Assembly (NCBI RefSeq): GCF_011043735.1
Contig: NZ_JAAKGV010000002.1
Span: 295,908 to 359,907 of the forward strand
From: Methylobacterium sp. DB0501
Lineage (GTDB): Bacteria; Pseudomonadota; Alphaproteobacteria; Rhizobiales; Beijerinckiaceae
Length of the DNA: 64,000 nt
Direction of reading: 5' to 3'
Part shown: one piece after another, positions 17,387 through 25,388 of the stretch
How the letters are laid out: each line of letters starts with the position of its first letter
Position numbering within the stretch: the stretch's first letter is position 1
Program-made: the position numbers and the translations under genes
The notes under the pieces: generated by a model
What the model was told of the DNA's origin: nothing
The model's input: only the letters and a program-made list of their open reading frames with translations
Databases searched by the model: none

Positions 17387-17839
17387 TTATCGCTTTAGAT
17401 CGGCGATCCGCCTCATCATCGCACGCACTCGGCAAAGAGCGGCATCATCTACTGCCCCTGCGGTGCCGGAACCAAATTCCGACAGTGCTCGACATAGAGC
17501 GGCAGAGTAGTTCACCCAGGCCGCTTGCTCCTTGTTAAACAATGCGCGCACACGATCGGCGGTCTCACGCCCGTTCGGCGGTCCATCGTCCTGAGTACGC
17601 TTCGCGATCTCGCCGATGTCGAAGAGTTTCTTGCGAACGGCGGCATCGAGCTGACGCTTGATCCGCGTCTCCTGCTTGCCGAAGCAGACTCGTCCTTCCG
17701 CCATGCTGGCGTTCGGTCCGAAGCAGTATGTCTGGACGCGTTGTGCTTCGTCGTCTGGCGCCTTCTCCTGAGCGTTGGCGGCTTGCGACCAATTGGAGGC
17801 TACCAGGAAACCGACAGCCAGAGCCGTGCAGCCCTTCAC
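17387..17839 (-). CDS. LprI-like (DUF1311) secreted protein
   Basis: A GTG start overlapping the upstream stop (GTGA) gives 150 residues. A signal peptide (ALAVGFLVASNWSQAANAQ) precedes a mature region resembling the lysozyme-inhibitor LprI/DUF1311 family, with spaced Cys residues and EQAAWVNYSAALCRAL matching the family's AW-x-Y-x-x-x-C signature. The protein should be periplasmic, where such proteins may inhibit or sense cell-wall hydrolases. It is co-transcribed with an RHH regulator upstream, and a protease gene follows 83 bp downstream. Confidence 0.75.
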   Translation of the reverse strand: MKGCTALAVGFLVASNWSQAANAQEKAPDDEAQRVQTYCFGPNASMAEGRVCFGKQETRIKRQLDAAVRKKLFDIGEIAKRTQDDGPPNGRETADRVRALFNKEQAAWVNYSAALCRALSEFGSGTAGAVDDAALCRVRAMMRRIADLKR

Positions 17840-18036
17840 TTCAGATAGCCCTTCGCCTTCAGGTGCTCCGCCAGCGCCTCTCGGATCGCCTCCGGCCGCG
17901 AGGGCTTCGGGTCGGGCTGGTCTGCGATCCAAGCGTCGAGCGGCGCAAGCTGCTCTGGTGGCAGTCGCACGTTCACCGGGGTCGCGTCGATGCGGGGGCG
18001 GCCTCGTGAGGAATTTCTAGCGCTAGCTATTGCCAA
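17836..18036 (-). CDS. Ribbon-helix-helix (CopG-like) regulator
   Basis: The core TPVNVRLPPEQLAPLDAWIA, followed by PSRPEAIREALAEHL, is the beta strand-helix-helix pattern of RHH DNA-binding proteins. A TTG at 18036 gives 66 residues with a G-rich stretch just upstream; the frame remains open to 18108. The stop overlaps the LprI-like start, forming an operon. Two copies of TTTCTAGCGCTA lie around the start and suggest autorepression. It may be the antitoxin-like or regulatory partner of the downstream genes. Confidence 0.75.
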   Translation of the reverse strand: MAIASARNSSRGRPRIDATPVNVRLPPEQLAPLDAWIADQPDPKPSRPEAIREALAEHLKAKGYLK

Positions 18037-18055
18037 CCCCCATTTTCTAGCGCTA
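18014..18055. promoter_or_regulatory. Paired palindromic operator candidates
   Basis: The 12-mer TTTCTAGCGCTA occurs at 18014-18025 and 18044-18055, spaced exactly 30 bp. Each copy contains the palindrome TAGCGCTA. They lie at the start of the RHH gene and in the divergent region before the gene at 18129. RHH proteins typically bind such paired short palindromes about helical repeats apart, so this is a likely operator controlling both directions. Confidence 0.55.
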
Positions 18056-18128
18056 ATTATACCGGGTCGGCTGAAGGGCTGCAACCGCTCAGCCGACCCT
18101 GACCACACACGTCGTACGAGGACGTCTC

Positions 18129-18611
18129 ATGGCTACCCATCATTCTACAGCACCGGCCCGCGCCGGTGAACGCTCACGCTCGCCTTCCACACAGGTCGGA
18201 CCTGTCACAGTCGCGCTCCGCACCATGCGGCAGGCTGAGCCTGAGGCTCCCGCGCTGGTCGCGTTGCGCCAGGGCCTAGAGTCCTACTTCGCCGACGCCG
18301 GCATGCCCGTCGACCTCTCCGCTCAGATGGATGTGGAGCGCCACCGCATCCACGAGCTGCGCGACGCAATTGCCGGCTGCATCGAGGCGGACATCGCCTT
18401 GCTCGACGCCCTCGACGGCGATCCCGATCTTGAGGACGGCTGCGACGCGGAGCCGAGCCTGTGCGGCACATTCGTTTCGCCGCCGAGCCCGGAGGACCGT
18501 GAGGACGCCGACGACAACGGCATCGGCGATGCGGACGGGCTGCAAGAGCAGCTGATCCGCTACAAGCGACTCTGCCGCGCGCTTCGGGGCGAGGAGGCGC
18601 GTCATGGCTGA
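18129..18611 (+). CDS. Hypothetical acidic protein
   Basis: The 160-residue product has a disordered Ser/Arg-rich start, a helical middle (LRDAIAGCIEADIALLDALD) and an acidic stretch (SPEDREDADDNGIGDADGL). No domain is recognised. It overlaps the next gene by 8 bp and is transcribed divergently from the RHH gene, so it may share that regulator. Confidence 0.6.
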   Translation: MATHHSTAPARAGERSRSPSTQVGPVTVALRTMRQAEPEAPALVALRQGLESYFADAGMPVDLSAQMDVERHRIHELRDAIAGCIEADIALLDALDGDPDLEDGCDAEPSLCGTFVSPPSPEDREDADDNGIGDADGLQEQLIRYKRLCRALRGEEARHG

Positions 18612-19176
18612 GCGCTCCACCTCCCGCCGCGCGATCCTCACAGGCCTCGCTGCTGCCTCGACGGTGCCCGCCGGCATCGGTCTCGCCCACTCGGGCGCCG
18701 GTGAGGCGAGCGACCCCCTCCACGCCGAAGCCTACCGCCGCCTCTTGATCGGCTACCGCTGGCACCAGCAAGCCCGCGTCGTCAGCAACGAAGCGCGGTT
18801 CAACAGCCTGGAGGAGGCTGCCGCTACCAAGGTGTCGCACTGGTTGTGGGATCAGGCCGACAAAGCCTTTGACCTTCCTGCGCCGCGCACAGCAACAGGA
18901 ATGCGCACTCTCGTTTTCGCCATGGCGATCATGCTGGAGGGTGAGGCGGCCAACGAGCACTTTGACACTGAGGCCAAGCGAGCAATTCGGTTTGTCCGCG
19001 CAGTCATGTCGTCCATGGGTCTGACGCTCCCGGAGGAGTACCCAGGCTTCGGAGACGAGCCGGACCACAACGAGCGAGACGCGGCCATCATGACACGCCC
19101 CGGCTGGTTGCCTGCCTGGGCACTCGACGGGCGTTCCGAGCCCTACCCCTCCGACCTGATGGGAGGGATGTCATGA
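18604..19176 (+). CDS. Hypothetical protein with Tat-like N-terminus
   Basis: The 190-residue product starts MAERSTSRRAILTGLAAAST, which resembles a twin-arginine signal (SRRAILTG) with a hydrophobic stretch and a small-residue cleavage region near residue 30. The rest is soluble and helical with no recognised domain. It overlaps the genes on both sides and belongs to the right-end plus-strand operon of the element. Export by Tat is inferred from the RR motif only. Confidence 0.6.
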   Translation: MAERSTSRRAILTGLAAASTVPAGIGLAHSGAGEASDPLHAEAYRRLLIGYRWHQQARVVSNEARFNSLEEAAATKVSHWLWDQADKAFDLPAPRTATGMRTLVFAMAIMLEGEAANEHFDTEAKRAIRFVRAVMSSMGLTLPEEYPGFGDEPDHNERDAAIMTRPGWLPAWALDGRSEPYPSDLMGGMS

Positions 19177-19436
19177 CAGGGAAACGGAAGTCGGACCTAA
19201 CCGACCTGTCGTCGGACGCATACGACCTGCGAAATGCGGTCACCGCGACACGGATCGTGCTGGATCATTGTCTATCGATGACCGATCCTAAGGATGGGGC
19301 AACGTGGCGGACAATTAGGCTGCTCGATGAGCAACAGGAAGCACTTTGCTTTTTGATGCTGAAAGTCGAGCGGATGTCCCGCGATTTAGCCCAGGCATTA
19401 GACGACTTTGAACCCAATAGGGGCACGCGCCAATGA
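19173..19436 (+). CDS. Small hypothetical protein, right end of element
   Basis: The 87-residue, charged and probably helical product contains DAYDLRNAVTATRIVLDHCL and QEALCFLMLKVERMSRDLAQ. No domain is recognised. ATGA overlaps with both neighbours place it in the same operon. Confidence 0.6.
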   Translation: MTGKRKSDLTDLSSDAYDLRNAVTATRIVLDHCLSMTDPKDGATWRTIRLLDEQQEALCFLMLKVERMSRDLAQALDDFEPNRGTRQ

Positions 19437-19612
19437 GGCTGCTCCGCCTGATCCGCTCCGTGTGGCTCACGCGAGGCGCACGTGCCGACTTCGTGAGATC
19501 GGAACGGCACCGGCTTATCGCCGACGCCTACCTGAGCCGCTCGATAGCCCGCCTAGATGTGGCAGACGCCATCCTTGAGGCTGAGCGCACCGCCTTGGTG
19601 CATCGTGTCTGA
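19433..19612 (+). CDS. Very small hypothetical protein, last gene of the element
   Basis: A 59-residue frame starts at an ATG overlapping the preceding stop and ends with TGA 19610-19612. The product is Arg-rich at the start (MRLLRLIRSVWLTRGAR) and then helical (SRSIARLDVADAILEAERTA). No domain is recognised. It is supported by its coupling and by host-like codon use, and is followed by about 180 bp without genes up to the att repeat. Confidence 0.5.
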   Translation: MRLLRLIRSVWLTRGARADFVRSERHRLIADAYLSRSIARLDVADAILEAERTALVHRV

Positions 19613-19792
19613 CAACCCGGCCCGGCCGCAGGTAGGTGCATGACGCCCCTGCCTCGCCGGCCGGACTCTATGACCTTAAGGAAGCTAGAACGACGCCATC
19701 TGAGGCATTTTGAACCATCGGAGGCGGCGTGCGCTGTTACCCGTGGCGTTACCCCGGACCTCGACCGCAACCCCTGACATTGAGCTAAGTGC

Positions 19793-19846
19793 TGGTGCGG
19801 ACGGCGGGACTCGAACCCGCACGACCAGAGGTCGCAAGATTTTAAG
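19793..19846. repeat. attR: 54-bp direct repeat inside tRNA-Leu
   Basis: This is the second copy of the repeat at 2190-2243, identical over 54 bp from the encoded CCA to the anticodon loop. Here it is joined to the 5' half of the tRNA, so integration restored an intact gene. The crossover should lie within this segment. Confidence 0.95.
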
Positions 19847-19878
19847 TCTCGTGCGTCTACCGATTCCGCCACGTCCGC
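19796..19878 (-). tRNA. tRNA-Leu (anticodon UAA)
   Basis: Read on the minus strand, the 83-nt gene starts GCGGACGTGGCGGAATCGG and has a seven-base acceptor stem closing with CGTCCGC. The anticodon loop is CTTAAAA (anticodon TAA), there is a long variable arm typical of leucine tRNAs, and the T loop is GGTTCGAGTCC. CCA is encoded immediately after the discriminator A (19793-19795). Its 3' half forms the integration repeat, so the host's tRNA function is kept intact by the element's own copy. Confidence 0.97.
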
Positions 19879-19935
19879 GCGGGCGCTGCCCTGCCGCTCC
19901 GGGTTAGCCGGGGGCAGGGCGCAGATCAAGGCCCA

Positions 19936-21168
19936 TCAGGCCGGCGCGAGCGGCCGCCAGCCGTAGAGCCAGGCGTAGCGCTCGGTCATCTGCATCGGGC
20001 CGAGCCGCCCCATCACCACGTCGCGGGCGGCCGACACCAGGGGGCCGGCGTGGTAGATGCGGCCGTTGCGGCGGGCATGGGCCTGGATGGTGCGCACCCG
20101 CTCGGTCCGGGCGCGGGAATAGGCCGCGAGCGCCGCCGGCACCGGCTGGGCGGGGGTGAGGCAGGCGGCGAGCACCGCGGCGTCCTCGATCGCCAGCGCC
20201 GCGCCTTGCGCCAGGAACGGCAGTACCGGATGGGCGGCGTCGCCGAGGAGCGCGATCCGGCCGCGGGCCATCGGGCGGGCCGCCGGGCAGTCGACCAGGG
20301 ACCAGACCAGCCAGGATTCGGGCCGGGCGAGCAGGCCGGCGAGGGGCGGGGCGGCGTCGGCGAAGGCGGCGCGCAGGCGCGCGGGCTCGCCGCGGGCGCC
20401 CCAATCGTCGCTGGCGCCCTCGTCCGGCACCACCGCCACGAGGTTGAGCCGGCGCCCGCCATTGATCGGGTAATGCACCACGTGCCGGCCGGGGCCGAGC
20501 CACAGGCCGGTCTCGTCGGCGAGGAAATCCGGGGGCACCGCCTCGCGGGGCAGGGTGGCGCGCCAGGCGGCCTCGCCGCGGGGGCGCAAGGCCCGCCGGT
20601 CGAGGGCCTTGCGCAGGGCGGAGCGCACCCCGTCGGCCGCCACCACGAGGTCGGCCGTCAGGGTTTCGGTGCGGCCTCCGTCGCTGGCGAGCGTCAGCGT
20701 GACTGCCGTCGCGCCCTCCTGCACCCCGGTGACGGCGCGGCCGACGCGGAGGCGGATGCCCGGGCGGCTGCGGGCGGCGTCGAGCAGGATGGTCTGGAGA
20801 TCGGCCCGGTGCACCACCCAGTAGGGCGCGCCGAAGCGCTCGCGCATCGCCTCGCCGAGCGCGATCTCGCCGATGTCGCGGGCGGTAGCGAGGCTGCGGA
20901 TCCGCACCCGGGCCGGCTCGCCGGCGACCCGGCGCAACGGCATGCCGAGGCCGAGATCGGTCAGGATCCGGCTGGCATTGGGCGAGAGCTGCAGGCCTGC
21001 CCCGACCTCGCTGAAGGCGGTGCGGCGCTCGACGAGGGTCACGTCGTGCCCGCGGGCGCTCAAGCTCAGGGCCGCCGTGAGTCCGCCGATGCCGGCCCCG
21101 ACCACCGCGACGCGCAGGCCCGGCCGGTCCGGGACCGGACGGCTCCCCGGCTGGCGCTCCTGAGCCAA
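19936..21168 (-). CDS. FAD-dependent aromatic monooxygenase
   Basis: This 410-residue class A flavoprotein hydroxylase has the Rossmann motif VAVVGAGIGGLTAAL, the DG motif in LVVAADGVRSALR and the FAD-ribityl GD motif RIALLGDAAHPVLPFLAQG. It most resembles salicylate 1- or 3-hydroxybenzoate 6-monooxygenases, but the substrate cannot be fixed. The start is TTG 21168 with GGGAG upstream, since no ATG precedes the nucleotide-binding strand. It reads toward the tRNA gene, with the CHCC zinc-finger gene 21 bp upstream in the same direction. Confidence 0.9.
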   Translation of the reverse strand: MAQERQPGSRPVPDRPGLRVAVVGAGIGGLTAALSLSARGHDVTLVERRTAFSEVGAGLQLSPNASRILTDLGLGMPLRRVAGEPARVRIRSLATARDIGEIALGEAMRERFGAPYWVVHRADLQTILLDAARSRPGIRLRVGRAVTGVQEGATAVTLTLASDGGRTETLTADLVVAADGVRSALRKALDRRALRPRGEAAWRATLPREAVPPDFLADETGLWLGPGRHVVHYPINGGRRLNLVAVVPDEGASDDWGARGEPARLRAAFADAAPPLAGLLARPESWLVWSLVDCPAARPMARGRIALLGDAAHPVLPFLAQGAALAIEDAAVLAACLTPAQPVPAALAAYSRARTERVRTIQAHARRNGRIYHAGPLVSAARDVVMGRLGPMQMTERYAWLYGWRPLAPA

Positions 21169-21189
21169 GATCTACTCCCGCAGCAAGGC

Positions 21190-21447
21190 TTACTCGGCGG
21201 CGAGGCGGGCGCGGTCGTCCCAGACGCTCGAGGCTGGCTCCGCCGTGCCGGCCTTCAGGCCCGGCTTGTAGCGGTACAGGGTCGAGCAGTACTGGCAGAT
21301 GATCTCGTGGTCGGCGCCCATGTCGAGGAAGACGTGGGGATGGTCGAACGGCGGCAGCGCGCCGATGCACATGAACTCCTTGGAGCCGACCTGGATGACC
21401 GGAACGCCGTCCTGGTTATGGAAGTGCGGGACCGCCTTGTCTGCCAT
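21190..21447 (-). CDS. CHCC zinc-finger protein (NDUFS6-like)
   Basis: The 85-residue protein has the pattern Cys (FMCIG), His (DHPHVFLDMG) and paired Cys (IICQYCSTLY) that defines the zf-CHCC domain, also found in the NDUFS6 accessory subunit of complex I. Such proteins are conserved in alphaproteobacteria and are thought to bind zinc. A role in complex I assembly is known for the mitochondrial homologue and inferred here. It probably forms an operon with the monooxygenase. Confidence 0.9.
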   Translation of the reverse strand: MADKAVPHFHNQDGVPVIQVGSKEFMCIGALPPFDHPHVFLDMGADHEIICQYCSTLYRYKPGLKAGTAEPASSVWDDRARLAAE

Positions 21448-21625
21448 CGCCTCAGAATTCCTGGCTGCCGGGCCGCATCGGGCCCCGAATCTCGGGTTCT
21501 CCTAGCCCCTCGGGGCCGCCGCGCCTAGGGGTGCGGGCCGGCCCGGAAGGGTCCGCCGTCCTTTGGTCACGGTCTTGCGACATCGGGGCGCCCCACCGGC
21601 TTCACCGACCACGAGAGGATCGCCC

Positions 21626-21958
21626 GTGACCCGTTTCCTGCCGAGGCTCGCCGTTCTCGCCGCCCTCGCCGGCGCGACCCTGCTCGGCGCCCCCGCCGCC
21701 CAGGCCCAGAGCCGCACCGTCGTCGGGGCCGGCGCGGGCGCGGTGGCGGGTGCCCTCGTCGCCGGGCCGATCGGCGCGGTGGTGGGCGGCGTCGTCGGCG
21801 CGGCCTGGGGCGAATCGGGCCGGCGCCCGAGGCGGAGCGCCCGCCGGGTGCGGCGCCAGGACGGGGCACGCCGGGTCTCGGCGCGGCCGGTGCGGGTGGC
21901 GCAACGCACCCCGGCGGCGGCGCCGGCGCGCCCGCGGGCCTGGGTCGACCCGCGCTGA
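21626..21958 (+). CDS. Small exported glycine-zipper protein
   Basis: A GTG start at 21626 gives 110 residues with a signal peptide (FLPRLAVLAALAGATLLGAP, then AAQAQ). A glycine-zipper membrane segment follows (GAGAGAVAGALVAGPIGAVV, then GGVVGAAWG), and the tail is Arg/Pro-rich and basic. Such proteins are common envelope components in rhizobial lineages and have no assigned function. The upstream part of the open frame lacks coding character. Confidence 0.65.
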   Translation: MTRFLPRLAVLAALAGATLLGAPAAQAQSRTVVGAGAGAVAGALVAGPIGAVVGGVVGAAWGESGRRPRRSARRVRRQDGARRVSARPVRVAQRTPAAAPARPRAWVDPR

Positions 21959-22084
21959 CGCGGGCCGTCCGCGCTCCTTGCCGTCTCGGCCGTCTTACCG
22001 TCTCGGCCTCCTTGGCTTCGGGGCCGGAAGCGCCTACATCGGACGACATCCAGAGCGCCGCCAGCAGCATTTCCCGGGCCCCCG

Positions 22085-22915
22085 ATGAGTCGTGACGAGC
22101 AGAGTGCGGTCAAGGATGGCCGCCGGCAGGAGCCGCCGATCCACGGCCCCGAGGCCTTCGAGGCGATGCGCAAGGCCGGCCGGCTGACCGCCGAGGCCCT
22201 CGACCTGCTGATGGAGGCGGTGGCGCCCGGCATCACCACCGAGGCGCTCGACCGCCTCGCCTACACCTTCGCGATGGATCACGGCGCCTATCCGGCCTCG
22301 CTGCACTATCGCGGCTACCCGAAATCGATCTGCACCTCGATCAACCACGTCGTCTGCCACGGCATCCCGAACGACAAGCCGCTGCGCGAGGGCGACATCG
22401 TCAACCTCGACATCTGCCTGATCGTCGATGGCTGGCACGGCGATTCGAGCCGCATGGCCTATGTCGGCGAGGTGCCGCGCAAGGCGGCGCGCCTGTGCGA
22501 GATCACCCACGAGGCGATGATGCGCGGTATCGCGGCGATCAAGCCCGGCGGCACCACCAACGACATCGGCGCGGCGATCCAGGCCTTCGCGGAGGGCGAG
22601 CGCTGCTCGGTGGTGCGCGATTTCTGCGGCCACGGCCTCGGCCGCACCTATCACGACGCGCCGACCATCCTGCACTACGTCGAGCCGAGCTACAGCGTCG
22701 CCTTGCGCCCCGGCCAGTTCTTCACCGTCGAGCCGATGATCAATCTCGGCCGCCCGGCCGTGAAGGTGCTGGCCGACGGCTGGACCGCGGTGACCCGCGA
22801 CCGCTCGCTCTCCGCCCAGTTCGAGCACACCGTGGCGGTGACCGAGACCGGCGTCGAGATCTTCACCCTCTCGCCCAAGGGACTGGACAAGCCGCGCGAC
22901 ACCGTGGCCGCCTGA
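22085..22915 (+). CDS. map: Type I methionine aminopeptidase
   Basis: The 276-residue product removes initiator methionine from nascent proteins. It carries all five metal ligands of the pita-bread fold: Asp in NLDICLIVDG and GWHGDSSRM, His in CGHGLGRTYHDAP, and Glu in FTVEPMINLG and QFEHTVAVTE. The substrate-site motif INHVVCHGIP is also present. Length is normal with a modest N-terminal extension. radC follows 25 bp downstream, a common neighbour in alphaproteobacteria. Confidence 0.97.
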   Translation: MSRDEQSAVKDGRRQEPPIHGPEAFEAMRKAGRLTAEALDLLMEAVAPGITTEALDRLAYTFAMDHGAYPASLHYRGYPKSICTSINHVVCHGIPNDKPLREGDIVNLDICLIVDGWHGDSSRMAYVGEVPRKAARLCEITHEAMMRGIAAIKPGGTTNDIGAAIQAFAEGERCSVVRDFCGHGLGRTYHDAPTILHYVEPSYSVALRPGQFFTVEPMINLGRPAVKVLADGWTAVTRDRSLSAQFEHTVAVTETGVEIFTLSPKGLDKPRDTVAA

Positions 22916-22940
22916 CCGCCCGCCGAGCTGACGGCCCGCC

Positions 22941-23681
22941 ATGGCTCGCCCGCCCCGCCCCACCCCCGGTTTCGCGGAGGCGGGTGCTGCCGCGCCCGCG
23001 CTCAACAAGGCCGAGGAACCGCATTACCACGGCCACCGCGACCGCCTGCGCGCCCGCTTCGCGCAGGGCGACACCCTGCCCGACTACGAGTTCCTGGAAC
23101 TGGTGCTGTTCCGCGCCATTCCGCGCCGGGACGTGAAGCCGATCGCCAAGGCGCTGATCGCCCGCTTCGGCAGCTTCGCCGAGGTCATCAGCGCCCCGGC
23201 CGAGCGGCTGCTCGAGATCGACGGGATCGGCCCCTCGGTCGTCACCGATCTCAAGATCATGGAGGCGGCCGGCCGCCGCCTCGCCCGCGGTGCCGTGGCC
23301 GAGCGCACCCTGCTCTCGTCCTGGGCCGCGGTGATCGATTACTGCCGGGCCGCCATGGCCTTCGCCCCGCGCGAGGAATTCCGCCTGCTCTTCCTCGACA
23401 AGCGCAACCGCCTGATCGCCGACGAGGTGCAGGGGAGGGGCACCGTCGACCACACGCCGGTCTATCCCCGCGAGGTGGTGCGCCGGGCGCTCGAACTCTC
23501 GGCCACCGCCCTGATCCTGGTCCACAACCATCCGTCCGGCGACCCGACCCCGTCCCAGGCCGACATCAAGATGACCCGCGACATCGTCGCGGTGGCCGGG
23601 CCGCTGGGCATCGTGGTGCACGACCACATCATCGTGGGCCGCGACGGGCATGCGAGCTTCCGCGGGCTGAAGCTGATCTGA
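22941..23681 (+). CDS. radC: RadC family JAB-domain protein
   Basis: The 246-residue product has an N-terminal helix-hairpin-helix region ([20 protein letters not shown]) and a C-terminal MPN/JAB metalloprotease-like domain. The His-x-His-x(n)-Asp motif appears in [20 protein letters not shown]. The family is annotated as DNA repair, although a role in repair is disputed. It is probably co-transcribed with map. Confidence 0.95.
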   Translation: MARPPRPTPGFAEAGAAAPALNKAEEPHYHGHRDRLRARFAQGDTLPDYEFLELVLFRAIPRRDVKPIAKALIARFGSFAEVISAPAERLLEIDGIGPSVVTDLKIMEAAGRRLARGAVAERTLLSSWAAVIDYCRAAMAFAPREEFRLLFLDKRNRLIADEVQGRGTVDHTPVYPREVVRRALELSATALILVHNHPSGDPTPSQADIKMTRDIVAVAGPLGIVVHDHIIVGRDGHASFRGLKLI

Positions 23682-23870
23682 GCGCCGCGGGGTATCAGCG
23701 GTCCCCGCCGCCGTGCCGCGAAATTGAGCAGATTCGCTCCAGCCGCGGCGTCCCCCGCGCCGCGCCGCCTGACGCTGCGCAAAGTCGTGCGCGGGCAGGG
23801 GGGAAGGACGCATTTCCTTTGCCTTGGCCCCCGTCTTGCGTCTAGCTTCGTTGCAAACAGAGGGACGCCC

Positions 23871-25310
23871 ATGCCGCTCAGCGCGTTCGACGAGATGACG
23901 GGAATCCAGGAGAGCGGACTGGACCCGGCCGCCGTGCGCGAGGCGTACGCGGCGCTCAAGACCTGGCTCGATACGACTCCGCCCGAGCATTTCGACACGC
24001 GGCGCAGTCAGGCCGAATTGTTCTTCCGCCGGATCGGCATCACCTTCGCGGTCTACGGCGACAATGAATCGACCGAGCGGCTGATCCCGTTCGACATCAT
24101 CCCTCGGGTGCTGACCAAGCCCGAATGGGGCTTCCTGGAGCGCGGCCTCAAGCAACGCGTCACCGCGCTCAACATGTTCCTGGCCGACATCTACGGCCCG
24201 CAGGAATGCATCAAGGCCGGAATCATCCCGGGCGACCTCGTCTACCGCAACCCGCATTACCGGCTGGAGATGCGGGATTTCGAGGTGCCGCATGGCAAGT
24301 ACGTCCACATCGCCGGCATCGACATCGTCCGCACCGGCGAGGACCAGTTCTTCGTGCTGGAGGACAATGCCCGCACGCCGTCCGGCGTCTCCTACATGCT
24401 GGAGAACCGCGAGGTGATGCTGCGGCTCTTCCCCGAGCTGTTCTCCAAGCACCGGGTCTCGCCGGTCGAGGCCTATCCGGACGCGCTGCTGGCGACCTTG
24501 CGCAGCCTGGCGCCGATGAGCGCGGCCCGCGACCCGAGCGTGGTGCTCCTCACGCCGGGCCGCTTCAATTCGGCCTTCTACGAGCACTCCTTCCTGGCCG
24601 ACAAGCTCGGCGTCGACCTCGTCGAGGCCTCCGACCTCTTCACCAAGGACGACGTGGTCTACATGCGGACCACCGAGGGGCCGCGGCGGGTCGACGTGAT
24701 CTACCGGCGCATCGACGACGACTTCCTCGACCCGTTGGTGTTCCGGCCCGATTCGGTCCTCGGCGTGCCCGGTCTGATGAGCGCCTACCAGAGCGGCAGC
24801 GTGACGCTCGCCAACGCGGTGGGCACCGGCATCGCCGACGACAAGGCGGTCTACAGCTACATGCCGGAGATCGTGCGCTTCTTCACCGGCGAGGAGCCGA
24901 TCCTGCACAACGTGCCGACCTGGCGCTGCCGCGAGAAGGACGCACTCAACTACGTCCTGTCGAATCTCGGCGACCTCGTGGTCAAGGAGGTCAACGGCTC
25001 GGGCGGCTACGGCATGCTGGTCGGCCCGCACGCCACCAAGCGCGAGATCGAGGAATTCGGCCGCAAGCTGCGCCACGCGCCGGACGGCTTCATCGCCCAG
25101 CCGACGCTCGCGCTCTCGACCTGCCCGACCTTCGTCGCCTCCGGCGTCGCGCCCCGCCACGTCGATCTCAGGCCCTTCGTGCTCAGCGGTGCCGACGAGA
25201 TCCGGATCGTGCCCGGCGGGCTGACCCGGGTCGCCCTCAAGGAGGGCTCGCTCGTGGTCAATTCGAGCCAGGGCGGCGGCACCAAGGATACCTGGGTGCT
25301 CGACGGCTGA
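23871..25310 (+). CDS. Circularly permuted ATP-grasp type 2 protein
   Basis: The 479-residue protein shows the features of the DUF404/DUF407 permuted ATP-grasp family: VLEDNARTPSGVSYMLENR, LTPGRFNSAFYEH and VVKEVNGSGGYGMLVGP. The ATG at 23871 is chosen because the upstream frame lacks conservation and coding character. The gene starts a four-gene plus-strand cluster with an alpha-E protein, a transglutaminase-like protein and an Anbu peptidase. In this known context it is proposed to form amide bonds in a peptide-like product, but the substrate is unknown. Confidence 0.92.
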   Translation: MPLSAFDEMTGIQESGLDPAAVREAYAALKTWLDTTPPEHFDTRRSQAELFFRRIGITFAVYGDNESTERLIPFDIIPRVLTKPEWGFLERGLKQRVTALNMFLADIYGPQECIKAGIIPGDLVYRNPHYRLEMRDFEVPHGKYVHIAGIDIVRTGEDQFFVLEDNARTPSGVSYMLENREVMLRLFPELFSKHRVSPVEAYPDALLATLRSLAPMSAARDPSVVLLTPGRFNSAFYEHSFLADKLGVDLVEASDLFTKDDVVYMRTTEGPRRVDVIYRRIDDDFLDPLVFRPDSVLGVPGLMSAYQSGSVTLANAVGTGIADDKAVYSYMPEIVRFFTGEEPILHNVPTWRCREKDALNYVLSNLGDLVVKEVNGSGGYGMLVGPHATKREIEEFGRKLRHAPDGFIAQPTLALSTCPTFVASGVAPRHVDLRPFVLSGADEIRIVPGGLTRVALKEGSLVVNSSQGGGTKDTWVLDG

Positions 25311-25388
25311 CCCGTCCGGCCTAGCCTCGCCGGACCGGGCTCCCGGCCCGGTCCGCCCGTACCGTCCCAGCGTGAGCCTCTCGCCGCC

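Larger units (their letters stand above)
2190..19846. mobile_element. Integrated PICI-like phage satellite or cut-down prophage
   Basis: The element is delimited by identical 54-bp repeats (2190-2243 and 19793-19846) derived from a tRNA-Leu gene. Its integrase lies just inside the left end. Gene order is integrase, AlpA-like regulator, small overlapping genes, primase-helicase, an iteron/hairpin region, serine recombinase, candidate small terminase, large terminase, then hypothetical genes and a tape-measure gene. There is no portal, major capsid, protease/scaffold, head-tail connector, tail tube, baseplate or lysis gene that I can recognise. The int-alpA-primase-origin-terminase arrangement is that of phage-inducible chromosomal islands. 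The presence of a tape measure without capsid genes is unusual for either class. Several AT-rich minus-strand genes look like cargo. Confidence 0.85.

Noticed and set aside
2190..19846. Insertion sequence or transposon
   Set aside because: There is no transposase or terminal inverted repeat. The ends are tRNA direct repeats next to an integrase, so it is a site-specific element.
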